Source: Podarcis raffonei (lineage: Eukaryota; Chordata; Lepidosauria; Squamata; Lacertidae). From it: DNA of 64,000 nt. A program made the translations under genes and the position numbers. Below are positions 13,801 through 24,645 of the stretch, piece after piece. The notes under the pieces are model-generated. The model was given only the letters and a program-made list of their open reading frames with translations. It was not told where the DNA came from and did no database searches. Each line of letters starts with the position of its first letter. The stretch's first letter is position 1. The stretch lies in the NCBI RefSeq assembly GCF_027172205.1, contig NC_070614.1, forward strand, positions 39,934,001 to 39,998,000. The letters run 5' to 3'.

Positions 13801-16784
13801 TAAAGGGACCCCTGACCATTAGGTCCAGTCATGACTGACTCTGGGGTTGCGGCGCTCATCTCGCTCTATGGGCCGAGGGAGCCAATGTACAGCTTCCGGG
13901 TCATGTGGCCAGCATGACTAAGCCGCTTCTGGCAAACCAGAGCAGCGCACAGAAATGCCGTTTACCTTCCCGCCAGAGCGGTACCTATTTATCTACTTGC
14001 ACTTGCTTTCAAATTGCTAGGTTGGCAGGAGCGCTGTATTGTAGCTAATGGCTAAAATATAAATCTGGATTAGAAATTCCAGAAGTAGAAGAAGAAGAAG
14101 AAGAAGATATTTGTGATGCATTGTATGCTGTGATGGCTGAACAATAAAAATGAACTGGAAGCCCCCCTTCCATGCAAAACCGTCTCTCCACCACCAGCCA
14201 AGATGTGAGTCACAAACAGTGTCCCTTAGAAGGGACCAACAACTGCATGCAGCCACTGCTGGTAGACCATCTAGCTCTGCATTTACCTAGGTGGATATTG
14301 ATTGAGACAGTGTGCAGCCCCCCCCCCAATGATTTCAAGTACCTTTTTGAAACTCCTGGTTCTGGTGGTAACTATTCTGCTCCAGCTTATTTGCTTCTGT
14401 AACATCCACATGCAAATAAAATTGTATGCCACCACTCCCACCCCCGAGCTGCCTATTAGGAAGGAAAGTATAACATTATTTCATCTCTTGCATATTGTAT
14501 ACCTGACAATCCATATCCTTAATTGCATTTCCCTCAGTATCCAAAGGCTATTCATATAAGACATAAGACAGTCATATGCATGAGCAGATGACACAGTAAA
14601 GTCTTAAGAAAAGAGTGTTGGCTAGGCTCACGGCTTCCTGGAATCCACACCCCCTGACCTCAAACCTCAGACCCTAATCCTTGATGCAAAAGACTATTAG
14701 TCAAGGTAACTAAATGGAGCTTCAATGTTCAGGTGCAGTCTACCTCTGGGCACCAGGCACTAGGGGAAGGCACCTGCATATCTTGCTTGAGGGAACCCAG
14801 AGACCTCTTGCAGATTGATACTGTAAACAGAACAGTCTGGTCTGATCCAGAAAGCCAAGGCAATTCACATGTTCACAATCTACAAGCCCTGTGCGTAAAC
14901 TCCCCTCCTGGAGCAAGTCAGTCCTGCTTGAGAAAGTTCCCAGAGAAAGTGCCCCCAGTGACAGGTGCCTACACCCAAAAAAGGGAAAGCTTTTCCATTT
15001 GGACACACCTTGGATTCCGCTGCGGATATGGATGGCAACTCTTATTAATGACAGGGTCGTGTTAACAAGCTTGGGACAATTTCTGGCTTCGCTTTTCAGC
15101 CCAATTGCCCAATTTCAACCCTGAGCCTCCACCCTTAAGGCAAAAAAAAAAAATATGCAAGTGGCTGGCATCCTTCCACCCAGTTTCTGTAAGCAACACA
15201 GAAATATATGGGCCTCGGGAGGGCACAGCTGGTGGGTGAGGTTCTTTGTGGGTGATTCATGCTGGGCGCTTTCTATTCCTCCTCCTCCTCAGTTCCATTT
15301 GGTCACTCTCTGTTCTTCCTTCCCTCTAGCTGGCTAATTATACCCACTCTGTCACCACAAACTCCACCTTGCCTCCTCAGTGCCCTCCTGCTCTGTGCCA
15401 GACTGGTTCGACCAGCTGCCACAAGTATCATGCCCAGAGGTTGCCTGTGCCAACTTCACCCTAGGCCAGGACCTTGGGGATTACTTGAGAGGCGAAACGG
15501 GTTTAGAGCGAGGCGGATGAAACTGAACTCTGGAATTTCTCAGCAATCCAGAGAACAGAAGGATCTCTGGCAGAGAAGGTCTCAGGCTCAGTCCCTGGCA
15601 GGTAGGAATGGGAAGACTGAAACTTTGGAGAGCTGCTGCCAGTCAGTGTGTGCAACACAGAGCTACATGGTGCCATGGCCCAACCTGGTACAAGTCCGCT
15701 TCCTCTGTCCCTAGGGTTCACATGTTACGAAAGAGCTTCTATGTAATAAACAGCATGCTGTCGCAGGTTCACACAACAGCAGTCCCCACATACATGTAGG
15801 ATTGTCCCCAAGCTCTAGAGGAGATATGCGAGATTTCCTACACCGGCCAGCAGTGTGCAATGTGTAAAGCAAAGGAGTCAAGAAACCCCAAGTTTGGGTT
15901 TTGAAGGATGTTATAACAGCAGCAGTGTTGCTTTGGAAAGAGGACAGGACACCCACAGAAAAAATGAAAGCCAGAACTACTTTGGGCAGAGAGCTGCTGG
16001 AGTTCAACAGCTGCCAGCTGTTGCCATCTCAGGTGCCACTACAGTGGTACCTCAGCTTACATACGCTTCAGGTTACAGACTCCACTAATCCAGAAATAGT
16101 GCTTCAGGTTAAGAACTTTGCTTCAGGCTGAGAACAGAAATTGTGTTCCGGGGGTGCAGCGGCAGCAGGAGGCCCCATTAGCTAAAGTGGTGCTTCAGGT
16201 TAAGAACAGTTTCAGGTTAAGTACGGACCTCTGGAACGAATTAAGTACTTAATCTGAGGTACCACTGTATTGCCCCACCTTCCTTCTAAAGAACTTGCAG
16301 TGACAGAAACAGCGGCAATCCAATTTTCTCCTTACAACAACCCTGAAGGTAGGCTACGTTGAGTGAAAGAGAGAGGCCCAAGGCCACACAGGAAGGTTTC
16401 TGACCGAGAAGGGAATCCCCGGCCCAGGCCTGGCATTCTCCCCGCCAAGTCACGCCCTCCGCTGTGCCCCCTTACCTCTTTGGTCTCCATGTGCTCCTTG
16501 GCCAGTTCCTCAAAGCGCCTTTCCAGCTCCTCATTGCGTTCCAGGAGCATCTTCCCCAGCTCAGCTGCCAGCAGCAGGTCCTGCTCCTTCCTCTGCAGCA
16601 GCACCCCCAAGTCCGCCTCTTCGGGGTCCCCGCCCCCAGCAGCCACATCGCCCCCAAAAGTCTGTTGCCGCTCCCCCCCAAAGGGATAGAACTCGTCCCC
16701 CAGGGCAGGTGGGGTCAGAGGGAAAGGGGTCCGAAGGGCAGCCTCCTCCTCAGGGAACATGGAGGGAGCTGTGGTGGTTGCCAT
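734..16784 (-). CDS. BICDL2: BICDL2: BICD family-like cargo adaptor 2, complete, 9 exons
   Basis: Exons 5' to 3' on the minus strand: 16784-16476, 11967-11752, 8470-8354, 7450-7304, 6795-6613, 4708-4532, 4430-4300, 1982-1862 and 907-734 (TGA at 736-734). All introns are GT-AG and phases fit, giving 524 aa; human BICDL2 is about 508 aa. Residues 60-95 hold the CC1 box with AAELG (73-77), the AAxxG motif that contacts dynein light intermediate chain in BICD-type adaptors. The middle is almost continuous coiled coil. The C-terminal block ([22 protein letters not shown]) is the conserved Rab-binding coiled coil of the family, and the end FFSLFRKS resembles the human end. The known role is linking Rab-positive vesicles to dynein/dynactin. 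The ATG at 16784 is chosen because the acidic leader up to [18 protein letters not shown] matches the family start. No AATAAA was found within the 733 bp left downstream, so the 3' UTR probably continues out of the window. Confidence 0.95.
988..1265 (-). mobile_element. CR1-type LINE 3'-region relic
   Basis: It carries the phrases AGCCATCCAAATTGGTGGCC and GTGTGAAGAAATGCTTCC, typical of the reversed 3' region of squamate CR1 copies. Diverged and truncated at both sides; it lies in the last BICDL2 intron. Confidence 0.5.
1788..1838. repeat. (TA)n(TG)n microsatellite next to a BICDL2 splice donor
   Basis: About eight TA units run into about 17 TG units. On the transcribed (minus) strand this is a CA repeat beginning about 23 nt after the donor of BICDL2 exon 1982-1862. 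Confidence 0.95.
3556..3672. mobile_element. Palindromic reptile MITE ('actacaactcccatcat' family)
   Basis: The two halves are inverted copies: CTCCAGCTGTTTTAAGACTACAATTCC in the first half is matched by GGGAGTTGTAGTCCAAAAACAGCTGGAG in the second. It is non-coding and probably a non-autonomous DNA transposon; other copies occur across the window. Confidence 0.55.
3690..3745 (+). mobile_element. tRNA-derived SINE, 3' fragment
   Basis: It carries CTAGATGAGCCTGTGGTCTG and ACTCAATAGAAAACAGCTTCC, the tail of the SINE whose fuller copy is at 57640-57828. Confidence 0.5.
5862..6015 (-). mobile_element. CR1-type LINE 3'-region relic
   Basis: It holds the phrases AACACAAGAACAGCTCCGCT, AGATCAGACCAAAGGATCAT and CACAGTAGCCATAAGCAGGA, which belong to the reversed squamate CR1 3' region. 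It lies in the BICDL2 intron between exons 6795-6613 and 4708-4532, whose remainder holds only short repeats and low-complexity runs. Confidence 0.5.
7628..7772 (-). mobile_element. tRNA-Lys-like SINE with CR1 tail
   Basis: On the minus strand a tRNA-like head (GATAGCTCAGTCAGTAAAGC; B box GGTTCGAGCCCCACG) is followed by a CR1 3' end (TAGACTAGATGACCCTTGTG, GTCCCTTCTAGCTC). Head plus LINE tail marks a SINE moved by CR1. It lies in a BICDL2 intron and is not a tRNA gene, because no acceptor stem closes. Confidence 0.65.
9375..9655 (-). mobile_element. SINE tail fragment followed by L2-group LINE relic
   Basis: Positions 9375-9430 are the reversed SINE tail (CCAGAAGCTGCCTCACGCTG, AGTCAGACCAGTGG). 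From about 9450 a minus-strand frame reads [16 protein letters not shown], matching the conserved end of L2-type reverse transcriptase (compare [16 protein letters not shown] at 21642-22238). Both are old fragments in the BICDL2 intron between exons 11967-11752 and 8470-8354. Confidence 0.5.
10660..11240 (+). mobile_element. LINE 3'-end copy split by a Sauria SINE
   Basis: The flanks (10660-10756 and about 11039-11240) match the continuous copy at 22665-22905: GTCCCTATTTTCCAGGG, TGATCCCAGAATGTCC, then TGTTTTTATATATGTTGGAA and a GCCACCCAGAG end. The SINE at 10757-11038 interrupts it at the CCTTAGG point. Confidence 0.6.
10757..11038 (-). mobile_element. Sauria SINE, 5'-truncated
   Basis: It begins with the BovB-like tail GGTAAAGGTAAAGGGACCCC and runs through GGTCATGTGGCCAG and GTTGGCAGGAGCAGGGAC, ending before the tRNA-like head. 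It is inserted in a LINE 3' end. Confidence 0.85.
11241..11465 (-). mobile_element. tRNA-derived SINE with L2-like tail, preceded by a (GGA)n tract
   Basis: The reversed element shows TATCCCGCTTTATCACTACC, GAGTCTCAAAGCGGCTAACA, TGTGAGGTGAGTGAGGCTGA and CCCAAGGTCACCCAGCAG. These are standard phrases of an abundant squamate SINE. The tRNA-like head is missing. Confidence 0.55.
12120..12300. mobile_element. MITE relic ('caaactatggtttgtt' family)
   Basis: It contains GTAAAGCAGTATCACACCAC, CTTTAAACAGTCACGGC, GGATGCTGAGAGTT and CTACAATTCCCAGAGTGG. The same blocks occur at 38770-38900 and, reversed, around 47590-47820. Confidence 0.5.
12885..13235 (+). mobile_element. L2/CR1-group LINE 3' relic
   Basis: Spaced remains of a LINE C-terminus (CAGGACTTTTTGGAAAGCTC, GAAGATCCATCTGTTTTC) lead into an AT-rich 3' end (TTTTATCTTGTAAGCAATC). 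The frame is degraded. It lies in BICDL2 intron 1, the first after the start codon. Confidence 0.4.
13792..14032 (-). mobile_element. Sauria SINE, 5'-truncated, with 11-bp target duplication
   Basis: The tail GGTAAAGGTAAAGGG is at the left and the truncated body ends in GTTGGCAGGAGC. The flanks 13781-13791 and 14033-14043 are both GCTGTATTGTA, a perfect target-site duplication. Confidence 0.92.
16040..16269 (+). mobile_element. Tigger-like MITE with TA duplication
   Basis: Terminal inverted repeats CAGTGGTACCTC and GAGGTACCACTG are flanked by TA on both sides. The body repeats CTTCAGGTTAAGAAC several times. It lies in BICDL2 intron 1, about 200 bp from the end of exon 1. Confidence 0.85.
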
Positions 16785-17498
16785 GGAGTGGGGCTGGGGA
16801 GAAAGAGGAGGGAAAGGGGGGTGGGATCCAGAGGGTTAGAGTGGGGAGAAGTGGGGAGCCAGGATGCCAACCTTCGCTGGCAGGGCTGTGGCTTTGAGGA
16901 AGGGGAGAAAGGCAGTCAGCAACCAGGGCACCAGGGCCCAGTTTCTCCCATGAGAGAAGATGCCTTCTGAGGGAGGGGGAGAAGCAGGCAGGTCGTTTCC
17001 TCCAGGTATCCAGGTATGAAGAGGCAACCTGAACTGCTCCTGAGGGAAGGGAAGAAGCAACAAGCTTGCCCTGGCTTCTCCGCTTCTTCCTCTTCTTCTC
17101 CTCCTTCCTTCGACTCCCGGTTGGGTTTCGCTGTTTATTTCCCGATTCCTGCCTCCACCCTCCCACAGGTTGTGACAGGTGAGGTTTTCCACTCGGCTGG
17201 CTCCTCCTCCTCTCATTCACGCCCTCACCTGTCGTTCCTGTTCCCTCCTCCTCCTCTGCTCTGGGAAATTTCCAACCACACAGTTCTTCCACTGACTTGT
17301 GCTTACAGGGCCAGCAGGGACCTGGTCCAGGAATCCTCCTGCCTCCCTTACAAACCCTTCCCAGTCAGATACAAAGAAGAGAAAGCCTCAGTGTCTTTAT
17401 ATAGCCTGTTTCCTAAGTGATCACCCACCATCACAAATGAATGTACAAAGTTAGCTTGCTCTGAATCAGATTATTGGATTGTCTCACTATTCTGCTTT

Positions 17499-17600
17499 GT
17501 GACTAGCGGTGGCTGTCAGAGCACCTGCTTGGCATGCAGAAGGTTCCCAGTTCAATCCTTGGCATCTCCAGGTACGGCTGAGAGAAAACCCTCTCTGAAA
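17499..17600 (+). mobile_element. tRNA-derived SINE head
   Basis: The tRNA-like phrase GCACCTGCTTGGCATGCAGA is followed by the B box AGTTCAATCCTTGG and CATCTCCAGG. Only the 5' half is present. It is the same family as 57640-57828. Confidence 0.55.
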
Positions 17601-17877
17601 TCCCGGGGAACTGTTATCCTTACAGCAGCCCCGCAAGGGAGAGCAGCACTACTAGTTTCATGCTCCAGGCTGGAGGCTGAGGATGAGAGAATTTAAGCGG
17701 ATGCTTCAGGGCACCTGTATATTTACAGCAAAACTAGGATTTGAACTCTGAGGCTAAAGGGCTTGTGAGGTTGACTGCTTTGGCTCTCAAAACAAGCCGG
17801 CTTTATTGTCTTCTGTATAAACCCAGCAATCCCAGCTTCAAATTTTCCCTTTCCCAAAAAAACCCTTCCCTATTTAA

Positions 17878-18126
17878 TACAGTGGTACCTTGGGTTAAGA
17901 ACTTAATTCATTCCGGAGGTCCGTTCTTAACCTGAAACTGTTCTTAACCTGAAGCACCACTTTAGCTAATGGGGCCTCCTGCTGCTGCTGCTGCGCCACC
18001 AGAGTACGATTTCTGTTCTCATCCTGAAGCAAAGTTCTTAACCCAAGGTACTATTTCTGGGTTTGCGGAATCTGTAATCTGAAGCGTATGTAACCTGAAG
18101 CATATGTAGCCCGAGGTACCACTGTA
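17878..18126 (-). mobile_element. Tigger-like MITE with TA duplication
   Basis: Ends CAGTGGTACCTTGGG and CCCGAGGTACCACTG are flanked by TA. It is the reverse orientation of the family at 16040-16269. Confidence 0.85.
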
Positions 18127-18214
18127 TACAATAATAATAATAAAGCAGGTTGAAAAAATAAATAAATGCATAGCCTTGGAATAGTTTTTTCCTGAGTGAA
18201 AAAATAAAGTGGGC

Positions 18215-18218
<4 letters not shown>

Positions 18219-18294
<76 letters not shown>
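18219..18294. repeat. (TC)n(AC)n compound microsatellite
   Basis: About 19 TC units run directly into about 19 AC units without interruption. Confidence 0.97.
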
Positions 18295-18296
<2 letters not shown>

Positions 18297-18493
18297 GTGA
18301 TCAGCCAGGCTGAAGGGGAAGACTTCCATTGTTCAAAACTAAATATGTTTTAAAAGAAGAAGATGGAAATAAAAGATGCCTGTGACACTTGGGCAGCTAC
18401 ACCTGTCTCCTCACTCCAGCAATCTCAAGGAATATTTTACAGTATCTTGTGAACTGTTCTGAGGTCTTTTGATGAAGGGTGGTGGTATGTATA

Positions 18494-18494
18494 T

Positions 18495-18537
<43 letters not shown>
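18494..18537. repeat. (TAA)n microsatellite
   Basis: About 14 AAT-type units without interruption. Confidence 0.95.
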
Positions 18538-18786
18538 TCTTGGCTGGGAAAATATGGTTGCATTTTCCCAGATACAAAAACATGGTTGCTTGAGTGCTGG
18601 GACAATGTGATGCCGCTAGAACAGAAGCTCAGTTATTAGGGACAAGGAACAGACCTTCAGCAGCAAACAGCAGACAAATGCCATATATGTAATTCAGCCA
18701 AGAACTGCACAGAAGTCTCTGCAGAACCCCGGAGTCTAGGAGCATCTCCCTCAGGTTTCAGACCACATGCCATTCTTCCTCCAGAG

Positions 18787-18905
18787 CAGGTGTGGGGAAG
18801 AACCTATGGCCCTCCAGATTGTGGCTGAACCACAACTCCCATCAACCCCAGCAAGTGTGGCCAATAGCCATGAAGCATGGGAGTTGTAGTCACGGATGTG
18901 GTCCA
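18787..18905. mobile_element. Palindromic MITE ('actcccatca' family)
   Basis: CCACAACTCCCATCAACCCC in the first half is matched by the inverted GGGAGTTGTAGTC in the second; it opens with GGTGTGGGGAAG-like hAT-type ends. Confidence 0.5.
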
Positions 18906-19419
18906 AAGGAAAGCAGAGCAATACGTTTGGCTGCAGGAGTTGCCAGAAGGAGGCATATAAGGCGCCATCCAACCATCTTAGGGACTCCGCTCCTGATTTG
19001 TATAGTAGAGCTTACTCCCTAGCCCTTTCTGCAAGGCAGCAGAAGTGTAGGATCAGTTTTCCTTCTCGTAGATGGGCTACTTTCCCAGGTTGATCTGCCC
19101 CTTATTTCCCTCTACAGCATGTGCAGAAACCGTCTTCTTGACTGTTAGACCCACTATCTGTCTCGTCCGCCCAATCCACCGGAGCCGGTCTTTGAGTGCA
19201 GGGGAAATCCCTAACTGGAGACCCAGCGGCTTCCCTCACCTGGTTTAGCCGGCCAGTCGAAACTGTTTCCAGGGTGTGGCCACCGTCGCATGCCGACAGC
19301 TTGGAGGAGCCACAGGTGAGAGAGGTGAGTGCAGGGTGGGGACCAAAGGTGGACAAACCACCCCAGAAGGAGCACAATGCGTCCCCCACCAGAAATACCT
19401 TCCCCTAACATCCCATGCA

Positions 19420-19765
19420 CCCTGCAGCTTAAATACCATCAACGAAGGACAGCCCACCAGCTCCCTAGCCAATCTGTTCCACTGCCCAATAGTGCTTAAC
19501 CACTAGGAAGTTTCTCCTGGTGTTTAGCAAAAACCTGCTTCCCTGCCATTTCCACCAAAATTGGTTCTGCCTTCTGCAACAGCAAAGCAGCAGCCTGCCT
19601 GCTTCTTCCGCACGACAGCTCTTCAGGTATTTCAGTATGGCTATAATGTTTCCCCTTAATCTCCAGTCTAAACATACCCAGCTCCTTGAAGCCATTCCTC
19701 ATAGGAGCTGGCTTCCAGATCTGTCACCATCCAAATCGCTCTCCTCTCTCAGTATCAGTGCGATA
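19420..19765 (-). mobile_element. CR1-type LINE 3'-region relic
   Basis: Contains AGTTTCTCCTGGTGTTTAGC, TTTCCCCTTAATCTCCAGTC and AAACATACCCAGCTCCTTGA, the reversed phrases of an old amniote CR1 3' region. Confidence 0.5.
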
Positions 19766-21428
19766 TGGAAACCAGAAGTGGACAACCACAGAACAGAGCG
19801 GAGCTATTACTTCTTGGCAAGGCACAAATCCTTTGGATTAAAAAAATGTGTGCGTGTGCATGCTGAAGGGCTGACCTGTGTTGAACACAACCACTAGAGC
19901 AATTATGAGCTATTCAAAGTCAGCCACAGCAAATCCTTTCTAAGAGGCTATCTAATCTTGACCACATCCCACAGCAAACCTTGCTGATTCCCACCCTCTG
20001 CCAGGGCTCAGGAAATGGCTCTGAGCTTTTCACTTATTTATTTTATTTGTACACTGAAGACCACAGGGCAGTTCACAACTTTGAAGTACATAATAGGAAC
20101 AGAAAATACAAAATGAAAACAAATCAATAATATCCCTCTGCTCCCACAAACACATTGAAAAGGCCATAGAATGCTTTGGGCATTATAATTGTTCAGATCG
20201 TGAATTAATAAGTGAATAAAATAAATGCATAGCCCACTAGTTCTCACTTCCTTCCCAGAGAAACCAGCAATCACTGTTCTTTTCCTAACCCACGAACAAC
20301 GCAATCCTGTGCATGTTTACTTTAGAGTAAGCCCTACTGTGTTAAATTCCTCGGAAGTGTGCATCGGATTGCAGCCTAAGGCTACAGACAAAAGTACATT
20401 TGCTAGGAAGTGTAAACAGGCTTAGCCTTGCACCAGCAATCACACCCTTGCTCCCCCTATGACAGGAGGTCAGGCTTATAGTGCGTATGGAATAGAAGCA
20501 CCTGCTCCAGCCCCCTCTGACACAGCACCCCCTAGAGGCAAAATGCACATTTCCTTCAGGCCTTCCATTTTGCTCAAGGCACCAGAGCTTTAACAAGATG
20601 TAAGATGTATTTAAAAAAAGAAAAAAACCTCAGTAAAAACACACACTAGATAGATCGATAGTCATGGCTCCAGGCCTTCCACTTCACCTCCTCCAGGGAG
20701 AAGATGGGAATGAAGAAATAATTTCCGTGAATGCATTGCCAAGATAGATACGTGCCACAGTGTGAGATGTTTACAAGCCCTTCCAATTTTTTATTCAGAT
20801 CAATTTGACAGCAAGCAGGGATTTTAGTGGGATCTGCTCTCTTCTAGGGCAACCAGTGCTGGTAAACTTGCTTCCCCCTGTGGGTTTTCCAACCAGCTAG
20901 GGTGGGGGGAAAGGAGGCCCCTCTTCTGCAAGTGAGTCCTTTTTGTGGCATGGAGATAAGCATTATCACCCGAAGATGGATATAACCTAAGCCTAAATGT
21001 CTCTAACAAGCACCGACTCACTAAGTTGCCAAATACACAAGTTGTCCCTTGTGCTTCTGCTATATTAGGGTTGCCAACAAATTAGAACTATGTTTAAATA
21101 ATACAGGATACATTTTAATCATGGCATTTACACCTGCTAAGGTCTGTAGATCAAGCTGTTATTAAAGGCACAGGAGCAGGGCTGGTAAAAAAAAGTTGGC
21201 AACACTATTTTCTACTTTGGGTTGCAGTGTTGTTCTTATGAGTGGGATTTTTGAGGAAGGGGCAGCACTCTCCTTCAATGTTTGAAAAAATATATGCTTG
21301 TGATTTCATATTCCTTAATATTGGAATACCTTAGAATTGCCAACTTTTTGACCAGGGACTGCAGCTGTGGCAGAGGACAACATTCAAAGCCAACCAATAT
21401 ATGTAAATAAGTAAGTACATATGTAAGT

Positions 21429-21430
21429 AA

Positions 21431-21464
<34 letters not shown>

Positions 21465-22622
21465 TTTATTTATATCCCGCCCTCCCCAGCCGAAGCCGGG
21501 CTCAGGGCGGCTAACAACAATCAAATAATCAAACAATCAAATAAACCAACATTCTAAAAATATTTCATTATAAAAATTAATTAAAATCAAGTTAATGGCA
21601 ACCATTAAGCAAAACTCTGTGCAGGTTGCCAGAGGAGGGAGTCAGGCTGCGCCCTGACCAAAGGCCTGGTGGAACAACTCTGTCTTGCAGGCCCTGCGGA
21701 AAGATGTCAAGTCCCGCAGGGCCCTAGTCTCTTCTGACAGAGCGTTCCACCAGATTGGAGCCGCAGCCGAGAAGGCCCTGGCTCTAGTTGAGGCCAGCCT
21801 AACCTCTCTGAGGCCTGGGACCTTCAGGATGTTTTTATTTGCAGACCGTAGGTTTCTTTGTGGGGCATACCAGGAGAGGCGGTCCCGTAGGTACGAGGGT
21901 CCTAGGCCGTATAGGGCTTTAAAGGTTAAAACCAGCACCTTAAACCTGATCCTGTACTCCACCGGGAGCCAGTGCAGCTGATATAGCACCGGATGAATGT
22001 GGTCTCGCAGCGAAGACCCCATAAGGAGTCTCGCCGCGGCATTCTGCACCCGCTGGAGTTTCTGGGTCAGTCTCAAGGGCAGCCCCACGTAGAGCGAGTT
22101 ACAATAATCCAGTCTGGAGGTGACCGTCGCATGGATCACAGTGGCTAGGTCAGGGCGAGAGAGATAAGGGGCCAACTGCTTAGCTTGGCGGAGATGAAAA
22201 AATGCCGCCTTTGTTATAGCTGTAATCTGCGCCTCCAATAGAGAGGGAGGTATCGAAGATTACACCCAAACTCTTAACGGACGGTGCTGGCACTAACTGC
22301 ACCCCCGCAAGAGATGGGAGTTGCCCCCTCAATCCCATATCGTCCCGTCCCAGCCAGAGGACCTCTGTCTTCGAAGGATTTAACTTCAACCAGCTCCCAC
22401 GTAACCATCCAGCCACAGCCTCCAGGCATCTGGTCAGTGTGTCTGGGGCCGAGTCAGGATGGCCATCCATCAACAGATAGAGTTGGGTGTCATCGGCATA
22501 CTGATGGCAACCCAGCCCAAAACTCCGAACAAGCTGGGCGAGGGGGCGCATAAAGATGTTAAAAAGCATCGGGGAGAGAATCGCACCCTGAGGCACTCCT
22601 GATAACCACCACACTGCCTGAT
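21429..22622 (-). mobile_element. L2/CR1-group LINE, 5'-truncated, reverse-transcriptase C-terminus plus 3' UTR
   Basis: The 3' end is at the left: an AAT run, then a GGGCGGGATATAAA-type end and GTTAGCCGCCCTGAGCC. Minus-strand frames read YADDTQLYLLMDG (RT active-site motif), [28 protein letters not shown] and RVQNAAARLLMG. Two frames overlap around 22180-22238, so at least one frameshift has occurred. The protein best fits the L2 clade. Confidence 0.85.
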
Positions 22623-22664
22623 TTCTGCATGTCCAAATGCAAAAAAAAAAGACATAACATATTC

Positions 22665-22905
22665 CAGACCATCCAAGTGTCCCTATTTTCCAGGGATGTC
22701 CCTGATTTAGAGAAGCCATTCTGTTTTTTTATTTGATCCCGGAATGTCCCATTTTTCCTTAGGAAGTCCCTATCTTGTATAGGGAAGTTTTTAAAAAATG
22801 TTTAATGTATTATTATGTTTTTATATATGTTGGAAGCTGCCCAGAATGCTGGGGCAACCCGTTAAGATGTGTGGGGTATAAATAGTAAAATTATCATTAT
22901 GGAAT
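22665..22905 (+). mobile_element. LINE 3'-end copy (continuous)
   Basis: GTCCCTATTTTCCAGGGATG, GATCCCGGAATGTCC and TATATATGTTGGAAGCTGCC lead to a GGGGTATAAATAG end. It is the intact counterpart of the SINE-split copy at 10660-11240. Confidence 0.6.
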
Positions 22906-23805
22906 GGGACGCCCCTATTTTCATCAGAGAATGCGTATTATTTTCAGATCAACTGGCAATCCTAGAACACACACTCAGTGAAACACCAACATTTCCCCCC
23001 CTCAAATCTGGGGATGGGTGTGTTTTCCCTCATACCAAATTGTTATAAATATTTTTTTCAAAACAAACAAAAAAATTCTCCCAGATTCATATTATCCCAT
23101 ACTGGAAGTCTTTGAGATCAGGCCTGGAGAACTGCCTGTTTGCTCATTATTTATTAATAAAAATATTCATAAACTGCCCACTCACATGAAATATCAAGGC
23201 GGTGTACAACAATACAATAAACATAAGAAGCCATAAAATGATGCAGTACAGTATATTCTTTTTCCCTTTTTTGAATGACCTGAAGAAAAACGTTAGCAGT
23301 TGAATAAGTCTGTAGGGGGAGCTCAAGCTCCGTAATCTGCTGCATTGACTGACCAGACGAGGCCTGCTTCAGCAATTAGGTTTTTGAAATGAAGGAAGAG
23401 GGCTGGTTCCTTTCCCTAGACCCTGTTCCCACTTCTCACATTGCCTACGAACGGAGACCATCTTACTCATTTGCTGCAATACAGACAAGAGCACAACGTA
23501 CTTTACAGATGTTTAAACCAGGGCCTCTCGACAACGTGCCTCCAGTTTTCAATGGTCCACCCCTCCCCTTGTGTCCCCATTGGTCGCCACCCTCTTCAGG
23601 GGATTGCAATTTGTTTTAAACTCTTTTTTTAATGCTGCATTTTAAATTGTTGTGACCTGCTCTGGGACCCAGGACCTTAGGGTGAAAGACAGGCAAGCAA
23701 ATGCCAGAGAGCATCAACTTAGTCAGAGGAGGGTCTGGCCGCAGTCTACGTGCACTTGCCATAAACAACCTCCCACAGTGCCGCCCGCTTTCCTTCGCAA
23801 TGAAA

Positions 23806-23990
23806 GGCAGCGGGGTGCAGTGGTCAGAGCGTTAGACTAGCACCTAGGAGCGCAAGCACTCAAGTCGCCTCTCAGCCATGAAGCTGACTGGGTGATCTTG
23901 GCTCAGCCAGAGTCATCTCTCAGTCCAGCAATTGTGCAGGGGAGAGAACCTCACACGCCACCTTGAGTTCTTTTGGGGAAAAGTGGGGTA
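23806..23990 (+). mobile_element. tRNA-derived SINE with L2-like tail
   Basis: The head GCAGTGGTCAGAGCGTTAGA and the phrases AGCCATGAAGCTGACTGGGT and CACGCCACCTTGAGTTC end in GGGGTATCAAGG, a decayed L2-type GGGATATAAATG. Nearly full length. Confidence 0.6.
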
Positions 23991-24189
23991 TCAAGGAAAC
24001 AACAGAAAATAATTCTATATGCTTTTCAGAGCTTCAAAAGAACTGAAGGTATATGGTCTGTTTATTGGCAGGAACGGGGAAGACTGTTATTTTTAATAGT
24101 TTTTGGTCTGTCCATCCCTAAAAAGGGTGGTATTTAAATAAGTTTTACTCAGAGTAGCTCCACTGAAATTAATGAACATGACCGAGGCT

Positions 24190-24345
24190 GCATACACATT
24201 CTTTCCCTCAAAGAATTCTGAGCATTGTAGTCTCTCACAAAGCAGCAGGTCCCAGCAACCCTTAACAGGCTACAGAGCCCAGAATTCTTTGAGGCAGAGA
24301 AATGTGCTTTAAAGGCATAGTGCGTATACAGCCAAAGTTAGGGTC
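24190..24345. mobile_element. Palindromic MITE ('ccagaattcttt' family)
   Basis: The inverted halves share CACATTCTTTCCCTCAAAGA and CAGAATTCTTTGAGGCAGAG; the ends GAGGCTGCATACAC and GTGCGTATACAGCC are inverted repeats. A sister copy is at 36180-36360. Confidence 0.55.
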
Positions 24346-24519
24346 TTTAATTTCAGTAGGTCGACCCTAAGAAAAACTTGGTTGCATACAACCCCCCACC
24401 CTCCAAAAAAGTTTTACTGTCTGAACAGCTATATACAGAAGCAAGCAAAAATTATAGTACATTTATGAACTGCTGCCCTGGGGCTTGCAGATAGTGAATG
24501 AGGACTGTCCCCTAAAGGA

Positions 24520-24645
24520 CTAGGCCGGGGTAGCCAACACAGTGCCCTCTAGATGATGTTGGATTATAGCTCTCATTTGCCCCAGCCAGCATGGCCAGTG
24601 GTAAGGGATGGTGTGAGTTGTAGTCTGACAACATCTGAAGGATGC
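24520..24645. mobile_element. Palindromic MITE ('actcccatca' family)
   Basis: TCTAGATGATGTTGGATTAT and the inverted AGTCTGACAACATCTGAAGG pair around a GCCCCAGCCAGCATGGCC centre. Diverged. Confidence 0.45.

Noticed and set aside
16464-16970. Long plus-strand open frames opposite BICDL2 exon 1
   Set aside because: They are antisense shadows of the GC-rich, glutamate-rich coding exon.
16750-17292. A 180-codon minus-strand frame upstream of BICDL2
   Set aside because: Low-complexity purine-rich sequence in another frame; more likely 5' UTR or promoter. No upstream in-frame extension of BICDL2 is supported.
18219-18294. Arg/Glu- and Cys/Val-rich frames
   Set aside because: Translations of the TC/AC microsatellite.
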